Source: Segatella baroniae B14 (GTDB lineage Bacteria > Bacteroidota > Bacteroidia > Bacteroidales > Bacteroidaceae). Taken from it: DNA of 64,000 nucleotides. The notes beneath the pieces were generated by a model, which saw nothing but the letters and a program-made list of their open reading frames with translations, made no database searches and had not been told where the DNA came from. Both the position numbers and the translations under genes were made by a program. The stretch lies in assembly GCF_022024235.1 (NCBI RefSeq), contig NZ_CP091799.1, forward strand, positions 1,809,001-1,873,000, read 5' to 3'. Positions 26,368-35,948 of this stretch are shown in pieces. Position 1 is the stretch's first letter, and each line of letters starts with the position of its first letter.

Positions 26368-28881
26368 TCACAGTTGCTTATTCAGCCGATACTTAAAACT
26401 GATGATGAAGTAGCTGCCAATTTGTGAGGTACGGCTTTCCGTCAATCCTGTCGCCGTAACATTGCGATAATAGTTTTTCTTGTCGCTGAGAATATCTGAC
26501 CAATAGAGCGAAAGCTCGGCTTGCTTCTTTTTGAGGAATCGCCAAGATGCCCCCAAGTTCCAAACCACTTGGTCGTCTTCGCCTTTTTTGATGTTGGTGC
26601 CGTTACGGAAAGAGTATGCAGCATCGCTCTTGACCAGGAAACCAAGAGGAAGCTCTGCATAGGTATTCAGCGAAAAGTTGTAACTTCGGGTATAGTTGGA
26701 CGTACTACGAAGCTGGTTGGTGGCATGGCGGTAACGCCAATCGCCCTGCAAGTCGAAGCCTCCCCATTTCGGCTGATAACCCAAACGAAGGTTGGCATTA
26801 TACGAAGTATTGTGGGTGAGGCTGCGGTCTGGCTCCTCGCTCTTTCCCTCATTCACAAGAGCTACACTTTGGGCAAAGCTGGCTCCTGTGCAAGCAGAGA
26901 GATTGAACCGCTTCTTCCATCGCTTCTGATAACGAAGACTAGTGCGCATATTCCAGTTGCCATTCACATTCACAGGATAAGTCTCCGTGCCACCAGTGGC
27001 AAGGTTGTAAAAGACGGCTTGCGTCTGACTGTTATAGGTGTTGCAGAAATTAACATCGCCCGAAAGACCGAGGCGAGTGTTCCTTCCCATCAACCGAAAG
27101 TTCTGGCTATAAGCCGCTTTGAGCGAAGGATTGCCATGAGTAACGTGTAATGGGTCGCTATTGTCGGTCAGCGAAACCAAACTGCCAAGGTCTGGCTGTC
27201 GGCTGCTGCCATCATAATTCAGTTCGAAGTGAATCTTGCCTTGATGCCATGACACATTCAACTGTGGGTTCCAATTCACGCTCGTCCTCACCGTATCGGC
27301 ATAGAGCAGCCCAGTCTTCTGGTCAAGACTTCTCCGCTCTGGATGCATCTGTACACCCGTATTCACCTGCCATCGCTTGCCATTATAATTGAAATAAAGG
27401 CAGAGTTCGTGGGAATAAGTCCGACTCTGGGTATAGTTGCTCAAACTGTCTTGATATACTTCGCTCTCGTAAGTAATCCTGTCGCTCACCTGTCGGTTGG
27501 CAGAATAGCGATAACCGAGTTGCAGGCGCAAGTTCTCAGCCAAGGGTTGCGTCAAGTTGATGCTTACGGAATAGGCACGATTGGTGGAGGGGGAGTGCTG
27601 GTATTGGTTGCGATAAAGCACGGAATCGCCACCCAGACTGCTCTCCAACTGATAGAAAGTGGTCTCGGAAAGGGAATGTGACTCGTTGGTACTCTTGCTG
27701 TCGGAGTAACTACCCGTGAGGCTGATGCTCGTACCCTTGTCGTTGAACACTCGGGTGATGTCGGCATTGACGGAGAACGAATGGCTGTCGCTCTTCGAAT
27801 CCGAATTTCTCGTGATGCTGTTGATACGCTCATCGCCTTCTGAAGAGGTGGATTGCTGGCTGTCGCTGGTGTTGTCGCTCTTCGACTTGCTGAAGTTTCC
27901 ACCTATATTAAAATAGGTCTTGTCATCCAAGCTCCACCGCATGCCCAACGAACCATTGCCCATCGTGTTGCGATTGGTGCTAGTGGATGCCGAGTTCTGG
28001 TAACGGTTGCCTGTGGTGAGATATTGCTCGCTATATAGGGTGCTCTCGTTGCCACTGGCATAATGGTTGTACATCATGTTGCCATAGAGGGTGAATCGCT
28101 TGGAGAACTTCTTGGCAAAGTTCATCGCCACGTTGTCCTGTCGGTTGTCGGGATAGCGAGAAGTCATATATCGGTTGCCACTTCGAGCTATCACGGAGAT
28201 GTTGTCGCCTTTCTGACGGAACAAGTTGGAAATCAACTCTGTCTCCTTCTTGTCGTTGTTGCCTATGCCGATGCCTGCCGAAGTAATCAGCGTGCCGTTG
28301 AACTCTCGCTTGGTCTGCAAGTCGAGCACATAGTTTTCGCCGCCCTTGCGCACCTTGGTGATTTTCTCCAGTTCGCTCCGCTTGTCATACACCTTGATTT
28401 TGCTCACCAACTTGGCTGGCAGGTTTTCGAGGGCAAGGGTGCTGTTGCCGCCAAAGAAACTCTCGCCATTGACATTGATTTCATGGATGGGAAGACCGTT
28501 GTAGGTCATCGTCTTGTTCTGCTTTTCGTATTCCAATCCAGGAACTCGCTTCAAGAGTTCTTCGAGGTATGCTCCTTCGGGAGTCTGGAAAGCATTGGCA
28601 TTGATAACCGTGGTATCGCCCTTCATCTCCACCTCCTTCATGGCAGCAGTAACCACCACTTCGCCGAGGTTGAGCGTCTTAAAGATGGAATCTTCTTTTT
28701 GCGTTTCCGCAGAGTCGCCATCGCCCTCTGACAAGGCACGACTCTCCCTTACTGTATCACTCGACACAGCATAAGAGAAAGCCCTTCCGTCAGGAGAAAG
28801 GGAAGACGATGCCCATACATTTGCTATTGTTGAGAAGGACATGAGCAAAAGCACAGACACATAAGCATATCGTACCTTCAT
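26368..28881 (-). CDS. outer membrane beta-barrel protein (TonB receptor-like)
   Basis: An 837-residue protein with signal peptide (cleavage near residue 24), a TonB-box-like GEVVVTAA near 73, a reduced plug (about 80-190: VNGESFFGGNSTLALENLPAKLVSKIKVYDKRSE) and a long barrel ending in an alternating strand FIISFKYRLNKQL. This matches the OMP_b-brl_3 group of TonB-dependent-like proteins of Bacteroidota, which lack the usual N-terminal carboxypeptidase-like domain. Substrate unknown. It is the right-most intact gene of the island, GC-rich like hmuR, and separated from the LRR gene by 198 nt, so probably its own unit. Confidence 0.82.
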   Translation of the reverse strand: MKVRYAYVSVLLLMSFSTIANVWASSSLSPDGRAFSYAVSSDTVRESRALSEGDGDSAETQKEDSIFKTLNLGEVVVTAAMKEVEMKGDTTVINANAFQTPEGAYLEELLKRVPGLEYEKQNKTMTYNGLPIHEINVNGESFFGGNSTLALENLPAKLVSKIKVYDKRSELEKITKVRKGGENYVLDLQTKREFNGTLITSAGIGIGNNDKKETELISNLFRQKGDNISVIARSGNRYMTSRYPDNRQDNVAMNFAKKFSKRFTLYGNMMYNHYASGNESTLYSEQYLTTGNRYQNSASTSTNRNTMGNGSLGMRWSLDDKTYFNIGGNFSKSKSDNTSDSQQSTSSEGDERINSITRNSDSKSDSHSFSVNADITRVFNDKGTSISLTGSYSDSKSTNESHSLSETTFYQLESSLGGDSVLYRNQYQHSPSTNRAYSVSINLTQPLAENLRLQLGYRYSANRQVSDRITYESEVYQDSLSNYTQSRTYSHELCLYFNYNGKRWQVNTGVQMHPERRSLDQKTGLLYADTVRTSVNWNPQLNVSWHQGKIHFELNYDGSSRQPDLGSLVSLTDNSDPLHVTHGNPSLKAAYSQNFRLMGRNTRLGLSGDVNFCNTYNSQTQAVFYNLATGGTETYPVNVNGNWNMRTSLRYQKRWKKRFNLSACTGASFAQSVALVNEGKSEEPDRSLTHNTSYNANLRLGYQPKWGGFDLQGDWRYRHATNQLRSTSNYTRSYNFSLNTYAELPLGFLVKSDAAYSFRNGTNIKKGEDDQVVWNLGASWRFLKKKQAELSLYWSDILSDKKNYYRNVTATGLTESRTSQIGSYFIISFKYRLNKQL

Positions 28882-28978
28882 TCTTGGTTTGAATATTCAA
28901 AAATGACTGTAAAAGTACGAATTTCGGTTTATATTTGCAATACCTTGAAGTAGGTAAAGTAATAAGGCAAGCTCAACA

Positions 28979-29065
28979 TAGAAGTGCAATCGGTTGACAG
29001 GTTTAAGCTAAATAATCTATACCTGAAAACCCCGAGGGGCCAGGGGACGAGCAGCCCCCCATAAG
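28979..29065 (+). repeat. Structured repeat with GC-rich hairpin, right copy
   Basis: Second copy of the element at 15726-15815: ATAGAAGTGCAAT, a 29-nt spacer, TACCTGAAAAC, then CAGGGGACGAGCAGCCCCCC. Same orientation as the left copy. It lies about 140 nt before the DUF4143 gene remnant. Confidence 0.65.
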
Positions 29066-29207
29066 AGATCTTGAACGGCGTATTCTTTTTTTGCCATGTT
29101 AACGGGAGCTGGTAAACGTTAAAGTACACTTGTTCCTTGTTTTATTAAATGGTATTTTATAAATTTGCAGTATTTTATAAAGTACCGCTTAATAAAATTT
29201 TGAATAA

Positions 29208-29468
29208 GGATACGTCAGGATGTCTACTACAACTCGGGTGTGGAGGTCGATTTCTTTGTCCCTGACGAGGGGGTTAGCCATTCAGGTTTGCTATAATCTT
29301 AGTCATAGCGATGGCGCTTATGAGAGAGAGGTGTCTGCCCTGAAGAAACTTCCTTCTGCATTGGAGTGCAAGCGCCGTCTCATCATCACTTACGATGAGG
29401 ATGCGACCATCGAGGATAATAATGGAAAGATCGAGGTGTTGCCCTATTGGAAATGGGTGATAGCCTAA
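29208..29468 (+). pseudogene. C-terminal remnant of a DUF4143-type AAA ATPase
   Basis: Two frames together read like the end of the DUF4143 domain found behind AAA ATPase domains. RQDVYYNSGVEVDFFVPDEG is in one frame; after a slip at the G5 run near 29267-29271 comes LAIQVCYNLS ... RRLIITYDED ... IEVLPYWKWVI in the next frame, ending at a TAA. The whole ATPase part is missing, so this is a 5'-truncated and frameshifted relic, evidence that the island end has been eroded. Confidence 0.75.
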
Positions 29469-29670
29469 TGTCTACTTTCAGCGATGGGAAATGTGAAAAG
29501 GAGGGACGTACAATGAGAGGCTGTTATGCTCACAGCTTATTCTGGGAGAGAATAGATTGTGCGTTTTGTCAAGATTTTGAAACGGTGTGATATTCAATGA
29601 CACAAGACATCGGACTATTTTTGGGCTGATACGCCACTAAATATCATGGGCGAACTGAACTGAACGACTA

Positions 29671-29702
29671 TGGTTTTCGCATAGTTTTCGCGTGTATGAA
29701 AA
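29671..29702 (+). repeat. 32-bp direct repeat, right copy
   Basis: It differs from 15658-15689 at one position and is in the same orientation, 38 nt inside the intact tRNA. It overlaps the start of the tRNA terminator hairpin. Confidence 0.7.
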
Positions 29703-29730
29703 AAGCACTTACGGAAGTTCGTAAGTGCTT
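29699..29730 (-). terminator. Terminator of tRNA-Met, supplied by the island
   Basis: The stem AAGCACTTACG/CGTAAGTGCTT with a 6-nt loop is followed by T6 on the minus strand. It differs from the hairpin at 15453-15491 behind the truncated copy, as expected if insertion replaced the original terminator. Confidence 0.7.
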
Positions 29731-29740
29731 GATTATCAAG

Positions 29741-29814
29741 TAGCGGGGGTGGGACCCGAACCCACGACCTCCGGATTATGAATCCGACGCTCTAACCAGC
29801 TGAGCTATCCCGCC
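29741..29814 (-). tRNA. tRNA-Met(CAT)
   Basis: A 74-nt cloverleaf on the minus strand: acceptor GGCGGGA with CCCCGCT (one A-C mismatch at 7-66 and a G-T at 1-72), D-arm GCTC...GAGC, anticodon CAT in TTCATAA, T-loop TTCGGGT. CCA is not encoded. The elongator Met type is favoured over tRNA-Ile(k2CAU) but I cannot exclude the latter. It is the target site of the island. Confidence 0.9.
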
Positions 29815-29846
29815 ATCACATTCAATCTTGTTTTCGATTGCGGGTG

Positions 29847-29878
29847 CAAAGGTAATATATTTTTTTAAACCCACCAAA
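29847..29878 (-). promoter_or_regulatory. Promoter of tRNA-Met
   Basis: On the minus strand TTTG (29878-29875), 20 nt, TACCTTTG (29854-29847): a consensus promoter 32 nt before the tRNA 5' end. Confidence 0.75.
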
Positions 29879-30070
29879 TATTTTGAGAGATTTTTGCTAT
29901 TTTATTTTCAAATAATAATAAAAGCATCCTTTATACAATTTTTACACCTTATTATATTAATATCAAAAATCAAAATTTCACTTTTTGTATCAATAATCTT
30001 ACACCACATTACACACTCGTACAAAAATAATAAAATTCCGTAAAAAGCAAAGATTTTGATATTTTTGTGT

Positions 30071-30078
30071 TACTTTTG
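30071..30078 (+). promoter_or_regulatory. -7 promoter element of the LptF/LptG-like gene
   Basis: TACTTTTG lies 29 nt before the ATG. The region 29880-30070 is otherwise AT-rich with no gene. Confidence 0.55.
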
Positions 30079-30107
30079 CAAACTAGTTTATAAGCAATTA
30101 TTCAAAT

Positions 30108-32003
30108 ATGCTCCGCATAAAGAAATTAGATATATTCCTTGCCAAACAGTTTGGACTACTTTTTGCAGGAACCTTCTTCATTTGCCAATTTGTGCTGATG
30201 ATGCAATTTTTATGGCGATACGTTGACGATCTTATCGGTAAAGGTATCCCAATGACAGCCCTTGCACAATTTTTTTGGTACATGGGGTTAATGATGGTTC
30301 CACAAGCTTTACCTCTAGCAATTCTTCTTTCCTCTTTGATTACATTGGGAAACTTAGGAGAAAGTTCAGAACTTACAGCTATCAAGGCCGCAGGAATATC
30401 ATTATTACAGGCTTTACGATCTTTGATTGTAATTACCTGTATCATCATGATGGCCTCTTTCTACTTTGAGAACAATCTCGGTCCGGATGCGAACATGAAA
30501 CTCAGTCAATTGCTGATTTCTATGAAGCAAAAAAGTCCAGAACTAGAAATTCCTGAAGGTGTTTTTTATGACGGAATACCTAACAGTAACATTTACGTTC
30601 AAAAAAAAGACTTAAAATCAGGAAAACTATATGGTATCATGATATACCGTATGACACAAAGTTACGAGGATGCAGCCATTATCCTTGCCGATTCTGGTAT
30701 GATGCAATCTACCGCTGAAAAAAAACACCTAATTTTAAAACTCTGGAGTGGAGAATGGTTTGAAAATATGCGTTCTGACGAATTAGGCAACAGTGCAGCC
30801 GTACCATATCGTCGCGAAACCTTTACATACAAAAAAATCGTCCTTGATTTTGATGGTGATTTTAACCTTACCGATGCTGCAGCTTTGTCTAATAATGCTC
30901 AAGGTAAAAGTCTTGCAAAAATACGAAATGACTTAGACTCTATTAATTTAGTATATGACAGCATTGGTAGAAATTATTTACGAGATCTCAATATGCTGTA
31001 TTATAACATACCACATACAGAGAGAAGAGATTCCTTAAAAGCACTACAGCTTGCATATACCCAAGGCTATAATATAGATAGTATTTTCGGCAAATTATCG
31101 ACAGAACAAAAACAGCAAACTGTAGCTTCAGCTTTAGCCAAAGCTCAAAATGAGATGAGCGATTTAGAATTTAAGAGTCTTCTTACAAGTGATGGTGATA
31201 AGAACATAAGAAGACATAAAATAGAAATGGTCAACAAATTCACCGTTGCCCTATCTTGTCTCATTTTCTTCTTTATCGGTGCACCTTTAGGTGCCATTAT
31301 CAGAAAAGGTGGATTAGGTGTACCTGTAATTATTTCAGTCTTAGTATTCATAATATATTACATTCTTGACAACTCGGGATTCAGAATGGCCAGAGAAGGC
31401 ATCTGGGCTATTTGGTTCGGAAAGGGTCTTGCACCAGGTGTATTAACCCCGATAGCTATTTTTGTAACTTATAAGGCCAATAAAGATTCTGTAGTCTTTA
31501 ACGTTGACGTCTACCGAAACTTGCTTATGAAAGCACTTGGATTAAGACTTAAGCGTCACATCCCAAGCAAAGAAGTTATCATAGAAGAACCTAATTATCA
31601 AGCTGATGCATTACAGTTGCAAAAAATATCACAACAAATAGCAGAATACAATACTGTACATCGCTTGAAAAAGGCACCAAATCCTATCCGTGTATTCTTC
31701 AAATACAAACCTGATCATGCCATAGAAATGATTAATGAGGAACTAGAAAAGATTATTGAGAATTTGGCAAATACCAAAGATCAACAAATTCTCAGATATA
31801 TCAATCAATACCCCATTATGGCTGTAAAGGCCCATACTCGTCCCTTTGAAAAGAAATGGAAAAATATTATTGCCGCTATCATCATACCAGCAGGCCTATT
31901 TTTCTACATGAGAATGTGGCGATTCAGACTACGCCTACTAAGAGACTTAAAGATCACCTCTAAAACCAACGAACAGGTGATTGCACGAATACAAGAAATG
32001 TAA
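30108..32003 (+). CDS. LptF/LptG family permease
   Basis: A 631-residue inner-membrane protein of the LPS-export ABC transporter (LptBFGC), which lifts LPS out of the inner membrane. The N-terminal helices ([25 protein letters not shown]) and [15 protein letters not shown] coupling-helix motif are typical. A periplasmic jelly-roll segment (about 130-370) and three C-terminal helices (about 375-470) follow. It is much longer than E. coli LptF or LptG because of a cytoplasmic-looking charged extension (about 485-580) and a final hydrophobic segment (585-605), a form seen in Bacteroidota. Followed after 17 nt by ribBA. Confidence 0.88.
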   Translation: MLRIKKLDIFLAKQFGLLFAGTFFICQFVLMMQFLWRYVDDLIGKGIPMTALAQFFWYMGLMMVPQALPLAILLSSLITLGNLGESSELTAIKAAGISLLQALRSLIVITCIIMMASFYFENNLGPDANMKLSQLLISMKQKSPELEIPEGVFYDGIPNSNIYVQKKDLKSGKLYGIMIYRMTQSYEDAAIILADSGMMQSTAEKKHLILKLWSGEWFENMRSDELGNSAAVPYRRETFTYKKIVLDFDGDFNLTDAAALSNNAQGKSLAKIRNDLDSINLVYDSIGRNYLRDLNMLYYNIPHTERRDSLKALQLAYTQGYNIDSIFGKLSTEQKQQTVASALAKAQNEMSDLEFKSLLTSDGDKNIRRHKIEMVNKFTVALSCLIFFFIGAPLGAIIRKGGLGVPVIISVLVFIIYYILDNSGFRMAREGIWAIWFGKGLAPGVLTPIAIFVTYKANKDSVVFNVDVYRNLLMKALGLRLKRHIPSKEVIIEEPNYQADALQLQKISQQIAEYNTVHRLKKAPNPIRVFFKYKPDHAIEMINEELEKIIENLANTKDQQILRYINQYPIMAVKAHTRPFEKKWKNIIAAIIIPAGLFFYMRMWRFRLRLLRDLKITSKTNEQVIARIQEM

Positions 32004-32020
32004 CTAAAAAGTATAAAGAC

Positions 32021-33229
32021 ATGGGAGAAATCAAACTTGACCGCATCGAAGATGCTTTGCAAGACTTCAAAAATGGTAATTTTGTCATCGTCGTTGATGA
32101 TGAAGACCGTGAAAATGAGGGGGACCTCATTATTGCTGCCGAAAAAATAACTCCTGACAAAGTGAATTTCATGCTCAAGAATGCTAGAGGTGTATTATGC
32201 GCCCCTATAACTATATCTAGAGCAGATGAACTCGGTTTACCCCATCAAGTAGAAGATAATACATCCATGTTGGGTACTCCATTCACTGTAACAATAGATA
32301 AGTTGGAAGGATGCAGTACTGGTGTTTCTACTTACGACAGGGCGGAAACGATAAAAGCATTGGCTGATCCAACATCTACTCCTCAGACTTTTGGAAGACC
32401 TGGGCACATTAACCCACTCTACGCACAAGATAACGGAGTACTTCGTCGTTCTGGACATACAGAAGCAGCCATAGATCTCTGTAAACTTTCAGGATTATAT
32501 CCAGCAGGTGCCCTCATTGAAATCATGAACGAAGATGGAACCATGGCTAGACTTCCACAACTAGCCGAAAAGGCTAAAGAATGGGGCATGAAACTCATCA
32601 GTATCAAAGATCTTATCGCATACAGACTTCGCAAAGAATCATGCATAGAAGTCGGTGAAGAAGTAGATATGCCAACCGCATGGGGACACTTCAGACTCAT
32701 ACCTTTCCGCCAAAACAATGGACTTGAGCACATGGCACTAATAAAAGGAGAATGGAAAGAAGATGAACCAATTCTCGTACGTGTACATTCTTCATGTGCA
32801 ACAGGTGATATCATGGGTAGTAAACGTTGTGACTGTGGCGACCAACTTCATAAATCCATGGAAATGATAGAAAAAGAAGGGAAAGGTGCTATCATCTATA
32901 TGCAACAAGAAGGAAGAGGCATTGGCCTTATGAACAAAATTGCAGCCTACAAACTCCAAGAAGAAGGTTATGATACCGTAGATGCTAACGTACACCTTGG
33001 ATTCAAGCCTGATGAACGCGACTACGGATGTGGAGCCCAAATGCTAAGACACCTTGGTATACATAAGATGAGACTTCTGACAAATAATCCTGTTAAACGA
33101 GTTGGACTAGAAGCCTACGGCTTAGAGATAACAGAAATCGTAGCTATAGAAGTAGCACCAAATCGCTACAACGAACGCTATCTAAAAACCAAAAGAGACC
33201 GTATGGGGCATAGACTACACATAAAATAA
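32021..33229 (+). CDS. ribBA: bifunctional DHBP synthase / GTP cyclohydrolase II
   Basis: A 402-residue riboflavin biosynthesis enzyme. The N-terminal domain (1-200) makes 3,4-dihydroxy-2-butanone 4-phosphate from ribulose 5-phosphate and shows [11 protein letters not shown], the GH(T/I) motifs and HTEAAIDL. The C-terminal domain (about 205-400) opens GTP and shows the zinc site [28 protein letters not shown] and LLTNNP. Both active sites look intact. Co-transcribed with the LptF/LptG-like gene; terminates at the hairpin 3' of it. Confidence 0.96.
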   Translation: MGEIKLDRIEDALQDFKNGNFVIVVDDEDRENEGDLIIAAEKITPDKVNFMLKNARGVLCAPITISRADELGLPHQVEDNTSMLGTPFTVTIDKLEGCSTGVSTYDRAETIKALADPTSTPQTFGRPGHINPLYAQDNGVLRRSGHTEAAIDLCKLSGLYPAGALIEIMNEDGTMARLPQLAEKAKEWGMKLISIKDLIAYRLRKESCIEVGEEVDMPTAWGHFRLIPFRQNNGLEHMALIKGEWKEDEPILVRVHSSCATGDIMGSKRCDCGDQLHKSMEMIEKEGKGAIIYMQQEGRGIGLMNKIAAYKLQEEGYDTVDANVHLGFKPDERDYGCGAQMLRHLGIHKMRLLTNNPVKRVGLEAYGLEITEIVAIEVAPNRYNERYLKTKRDRMGHRLHIK

Positions 33230-33248
33230 AAGTAAAAAATAATCCCAC

Positions 33249-33302
33249 AAAAGTGGCAATATTTCACAATTTCTATATAATTTGCGAAATATTGCCACTT
33301 TT
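33249..33302 (+). terminator. Terminator after ribBA
   Basis: A 17-bp perfect stem (AAAAGTGGCAATATTTC and complement) around a 20-nt loop, followed by a T-rich tract. Confidence 0.8.
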
Positions 33303-33327
33303 CTTTTCTATTAAAGAATAAAATGAT

Positions 33328-33335
33328 TACTTTTG
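33328..33335 (+). promoter_or_regulatory. -7 promoter element of the aminotransferase gene
   Basis: TACTTTTG lies 28 nt before the ATG at 33364, immediately after the ribBA terminator. Confidence 0.55.
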
Positions 33336-33363
33336 CAAAAATAACAATCAGTAGTATTGAAAT

Positions 33364-34557
33364 ATGGCACAATTATCTAATCGATTAAACAGATTGGCAC
33401 CATCAGCAACACTGGCGATGTCACAGAAGAGTAATGAAATGAAGGCTCAAGGCATAGACGTTATCAACATGAGTGTTGGTGAACCAGACTTCATGACCCC
33501 TGAGCACATCAAGGAAGCTGGAAAAAAAGCAATAACTGACAATTATTCCAAATATTCTCCCGTACCTGGATATCCGGCTCTGAGAAATGCAATTGTAGCC
33601 AAACTCAAAAAAGAAAACAACCTGAACTATACTTCTAGCGAAATTATCTGTGGAACAGGTGGCAAACAAGGAGTTTGCAACACTATTATGGCTCTGATTG
33701 ATGAAGGTGACGAAGTAATCGTACCAGCACCATATTGGGTAAGCTATCCACAAATGGTAAAATTAGCAGCAGGAACACCTATTATAATAGATGCTCCTAT
33801 TGAGCAAGATTTCAAAATAACCCCAGAACAACTAGAAGCAGCTATTACTCCTAACACAAGAATGTTGATTCTTTGTTCACCAAGCAACCCTACAGGTAGC
33901 GTATATAGCAAAGAAGAATTGAAGGAAATTGCCAATGTTGTACTAAAGCATGAAGACCTATTCGTCTTAGCAGATGAAATCTATGAGCATATTAACTACG
34001 TAGGCAAACATGAAAGTATTGCTCAATTCCCTGGCATGAAGGAACGTACCATTATCTGTAATGGCGTATCAAAAGCTTACGCCATGACCGGTTGGAGATT
34101 AGGTTGGGTTGCTGGACCAGAATGGATCATCAAAGGAATCAACAAACTTCAAGGCCAATACACAAGTGGTACATGTGATGTAAGTCAAATGGCCGCAGTA
34201 GCAGCATACGAAGGTCCACAAGACTGTGTGGAAGAAATGCGTAAAGCATTTGAAAGACGCAAAAATCTGATTGTTGAACTGGCCAAAGACATTCCTGGTT
34301 TCGAAGTTAATATGCCACAAGGTGCATTCTATCTTTTCCCTAAAATATCAAGTTTCTTCGGAAAAAGCGATGGAAAAACGACAATTAATAATTCTACAGA
34401 CTTTGCACTTTACTTGCTAGAAAATGCACACGTAGCCTCAGTTGGAGGTGATGCATTTGGAAGCCCTGAATGCTTCAGAATGAGCTATGCAACTAGCGAT
34501 GAAAACATTAAAGAAGCTCTTAGAAGAATCAAAGAAGCCGTAAGCAAACTAAAATAA
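33364..34557 (+). CDS. class I aminotransferase, aspartate-type
   Basis: A 397-residue PLP-dependent fold-type I enzyme. Substrate-binding and cofactor motifs are clear: GEPDF (40-43), YSPVPGYPALR, the CSPSNPTGS loop (171-179, with the Asn that contacts PLP), ADEIYE (203-208), and the Schiff-base Lys237 in SKAYAMTGWRLGW. This is the 1-beta/1-gamma subgroup of prokaryotic aspartate aminotransferases, converting aspartate and 2-oxoglutarate to oxaloacetate and glutamate. Substrate range (prephenate, tyrosine) cannot be fixed by reading. Single gene, followed 60 nt on by IS30. Confidence 0.92.
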   Translation: MAQLSNRLNRLAPSATLAMSQKSNEMKAQGIDVINMSVGEPDFMTPEHIKEAGKKAITDNYSKYSPVPGYPALRNAIVAKLKKENNLNYTSSEIICGTGGKQGVCNTIMALIDEGDEVIVPAPYWVSYPQMVKLAAGTPIIIDAPIEQDFKITPEQLEAAITPNTRMLILCSPSNPTGSVYSKEELKEIANVVLKHEDLFVLADEIYEHINYVGKHESIAQFPGMKERTIICNGVSKAYAMTGWRLGWVAGPEWIIKGINKLQGQYTSGTCDVSQMAAVAAYEGPQDCVEEMRKAFERRKNLIVELAKDIPGFEVNMPQGAFYLFPKISSFFGKSDGKTTINNSTDFALYLLENAHVASVGGDAFGSPECFRMSYATSDENIKEALRRIKEAVSKLK

Positions 34558-34616
34558 TAAGGCAAAAAAATTATAGGATTAGCGGGGTATTTGTGATTTT
34601 TTAGCAAATATCCGCA

Positions 34617-35759
34617 GGATTCACATTAATAACGCAACAACTTTATAATTGTTTTATTCTCTCCGTATTTTTGTCTGATAAACTCGACAGGCGTTTTGTA
34701 ATTCAATCTCTTTCTAGGTCTGTTGTTGATTCTGTCCTGTACCATATTGATGTCTTTATCTGTTATCTTTGTAAAATCACTCCCTTTAAGGAAATATTGC
34801 CTGACTAGACCGTTAGTGTTTTCATTAGCACCTCTTTCCCATGAGTGGTATGGTCTTGCAAAGAAGATGTCTATTTTCAGTGCTCTAGCAATCTGCTGGT
34901 GCCTGGAGAACTCTGTACCATTATCTGCGGTCATGGTATGCAATCCCTTTCTTATCGGCTTAAGTGCGGCAATGGCTGCCTCCGCCAGAGGCTCTGCCTC
35001 TTTTGAAGGAAGCTTTCTCATGATTAGGAACCCGGACTCCCTATCATTGATTGTCATGATGACGCTCCGCCTGTTCTTCCCCACAATGGTGTCGATCTCC
35101 AGATCTCCGAACCTTCCTTTCTCATCAACGACCGCAGGTCTTTGCTCTATCCCGACACGTCCAGGTATTCCCCTTGACTTATACGATGAACCGCGCTTGT
35201 TATAGCGCCTGCCCCTGTGGCGCAGATGCTTATAGAGAGGCTTCCCCCATTTGTGCTTCTCCTCCCACACATATCTGTAGATGGTTTCGTGTGAGATGGG
35301 CGGTAATCCCAGTGCACGCCGTCTTCCGGATATCTGCTCGGGAGACCACTGTTCCTGTGTGAGCTTATGGTCAATGTAAACCTTTATTTCGTCCGTAAGG
35401 ACGGTATAGTGCTTTCTTGCGCTCATTCTCCTGTCTGACAGCCACTGGGCCTTTTCCGCATTATACCTGCCATGGGGTGCCTTGTTGCGCCTAATTTCTC
35501 GGCTAATGGTGCTGCGGTGCACACCAAGAGCCCTGGCTATGTCTGTTGAACGTTCTTTTTTTTGCAGTCTGAAAGATATTTCGTACCTTTGCTGCGCAGT
35601 TAGATGCTTTGTCATATTTGCAACTTATGTGGAAGTTTGTCTGCAAAGGTAAGCATTTAATGCTGGGGACGAAAGATCTTGTGGAACTTTTGTCCCTTTT
35701 TTCATGCTCCTTGCTCACTTACTTCTTTGACACATTTGTTGCATTATCAATTTGAATTC
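34617..35759 (-). mobile_element. Intact IS30-family insertion sequence
   Basis: About 1.14 kb bounded by imperfect inverted repeats. The left end is GGATTCACATTAATAACGCAACAA (34617-34640 read on plus, containing the transposase stop), and the right end, on plus, runs TTGTTGCATTATCAATTTGAATTC (35736-35759). About 20 of 24 positions pair. The single gene is intact. A hairpin-like sequence (GCGGGGTATTTG ... CAAATATCCGC, 34582-34615) abuts the left end. Exact ends and target duplication are uncertain. Confidence 0.82.
34626..35615 (-). CDS. IS30-family transposase
   Basis: A 329-residue DDE transposase. The N-terminal helix-turn-helix (LTAQQRYEISFRLQ ... ALGVHRSTISREIRRN) binds the element ends. 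The catalytic core shows FGDLEIDTIVG (first Asp), TMTADNGTEF (second Asp) and the Glu in RGANENTNGLVRQY, with the family tail RINNRPRKRLNYKTP. No internal stop. It is more GC-rich than the flanking genes, which is consistent with recent arrival. Confidence 0.94.
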   Translation of the reverse strand: MTKHLTAQQRYEISFRLQKKERSTDIARALGVHRSTISREIRRNKAPHGRYNAEKAQWLSDRRMSARKHYTVLTDEIKVYIDHKLTQEQWSPEQISGRRRALGLPPISHETIYRYVWEEKHKWGKPLYKHLRHRGRRYNKRGSSYKSRGIPGRVGIEQRPAVVDEKGRFGDLEIDTIVGKNRRSVIMTINDRESGFLIMRKLPSKEAEPLAEAAIAALKPIRKGLHTMTADNGTEFSRHQQIARALKIDIFFARPYHSWERGANENTNGLVRQYFLKGSDFTKITDKDINMVQDRINNRPRKRLNYKTPVEFIRQKYGENKTIIKLLRY

Positions 35760-35808
35760 AAGTCCCGTTAAAACTTATTAATTAGTTTCATAATTTTGAT
35801 GAAATGAT

Positions 35809-35816
35809 TACCTTTG
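35809..35816 (+). promoter_or_regulatory. Promoter of the exbB-tonB operon
   Basis: TACCTTTG with a weaker TTTC (35786-35789) 19 nt upstream in the -33 position. It lies 50 nt from the IS30 right end and leaves a leader of about 125 nt before exbB. Confidence 0.6.
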
Positions 35817-35948
35817 CGGGAAACATTTAAAAGGGAATATTAGATCCTTTGCAAACCTAACATAAACAATATATGTAAATTGTTGGCGTTAAATCAGAAA
35901 ATAACAATTTAAATTTATCAAATAACTAAAAATTAAAAGTTTAAAATT

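Larger units (their letters stand above)
15544..29740. mobile_element. tRNA-Met-associated genomic island, about 14.2 kb
   Basis: The segment is bounded by a 44-bp direct repeat: the truncated tRNA copy on the left and the intact tRNA-Met on the right. It contains genes with visibly different composition. For example, the 60-nt line at 22021-22080 is 37/60 G+C, against 17/60 at 42121-42180 in the backbone. It also holds an IS30 remnant, a decayed DUF4143-type gene and paired repeats near both ends. I see no integrase, relaxase or conjugation gene, so it is a decayed or cargo-only island. Untyped stretches at 28882-28978, 29066-29207 and 29469-29670 hold no recognisable gene. Confidence 0.75.

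Noticed and set aside
28063..28731. Open frame of 222 codons on the plus strand opposite the beta-barrel gene
   Set aside because: Shadow frame; the minus strand encodes a coherent outer membrane protein with signal peptide and barrel end.
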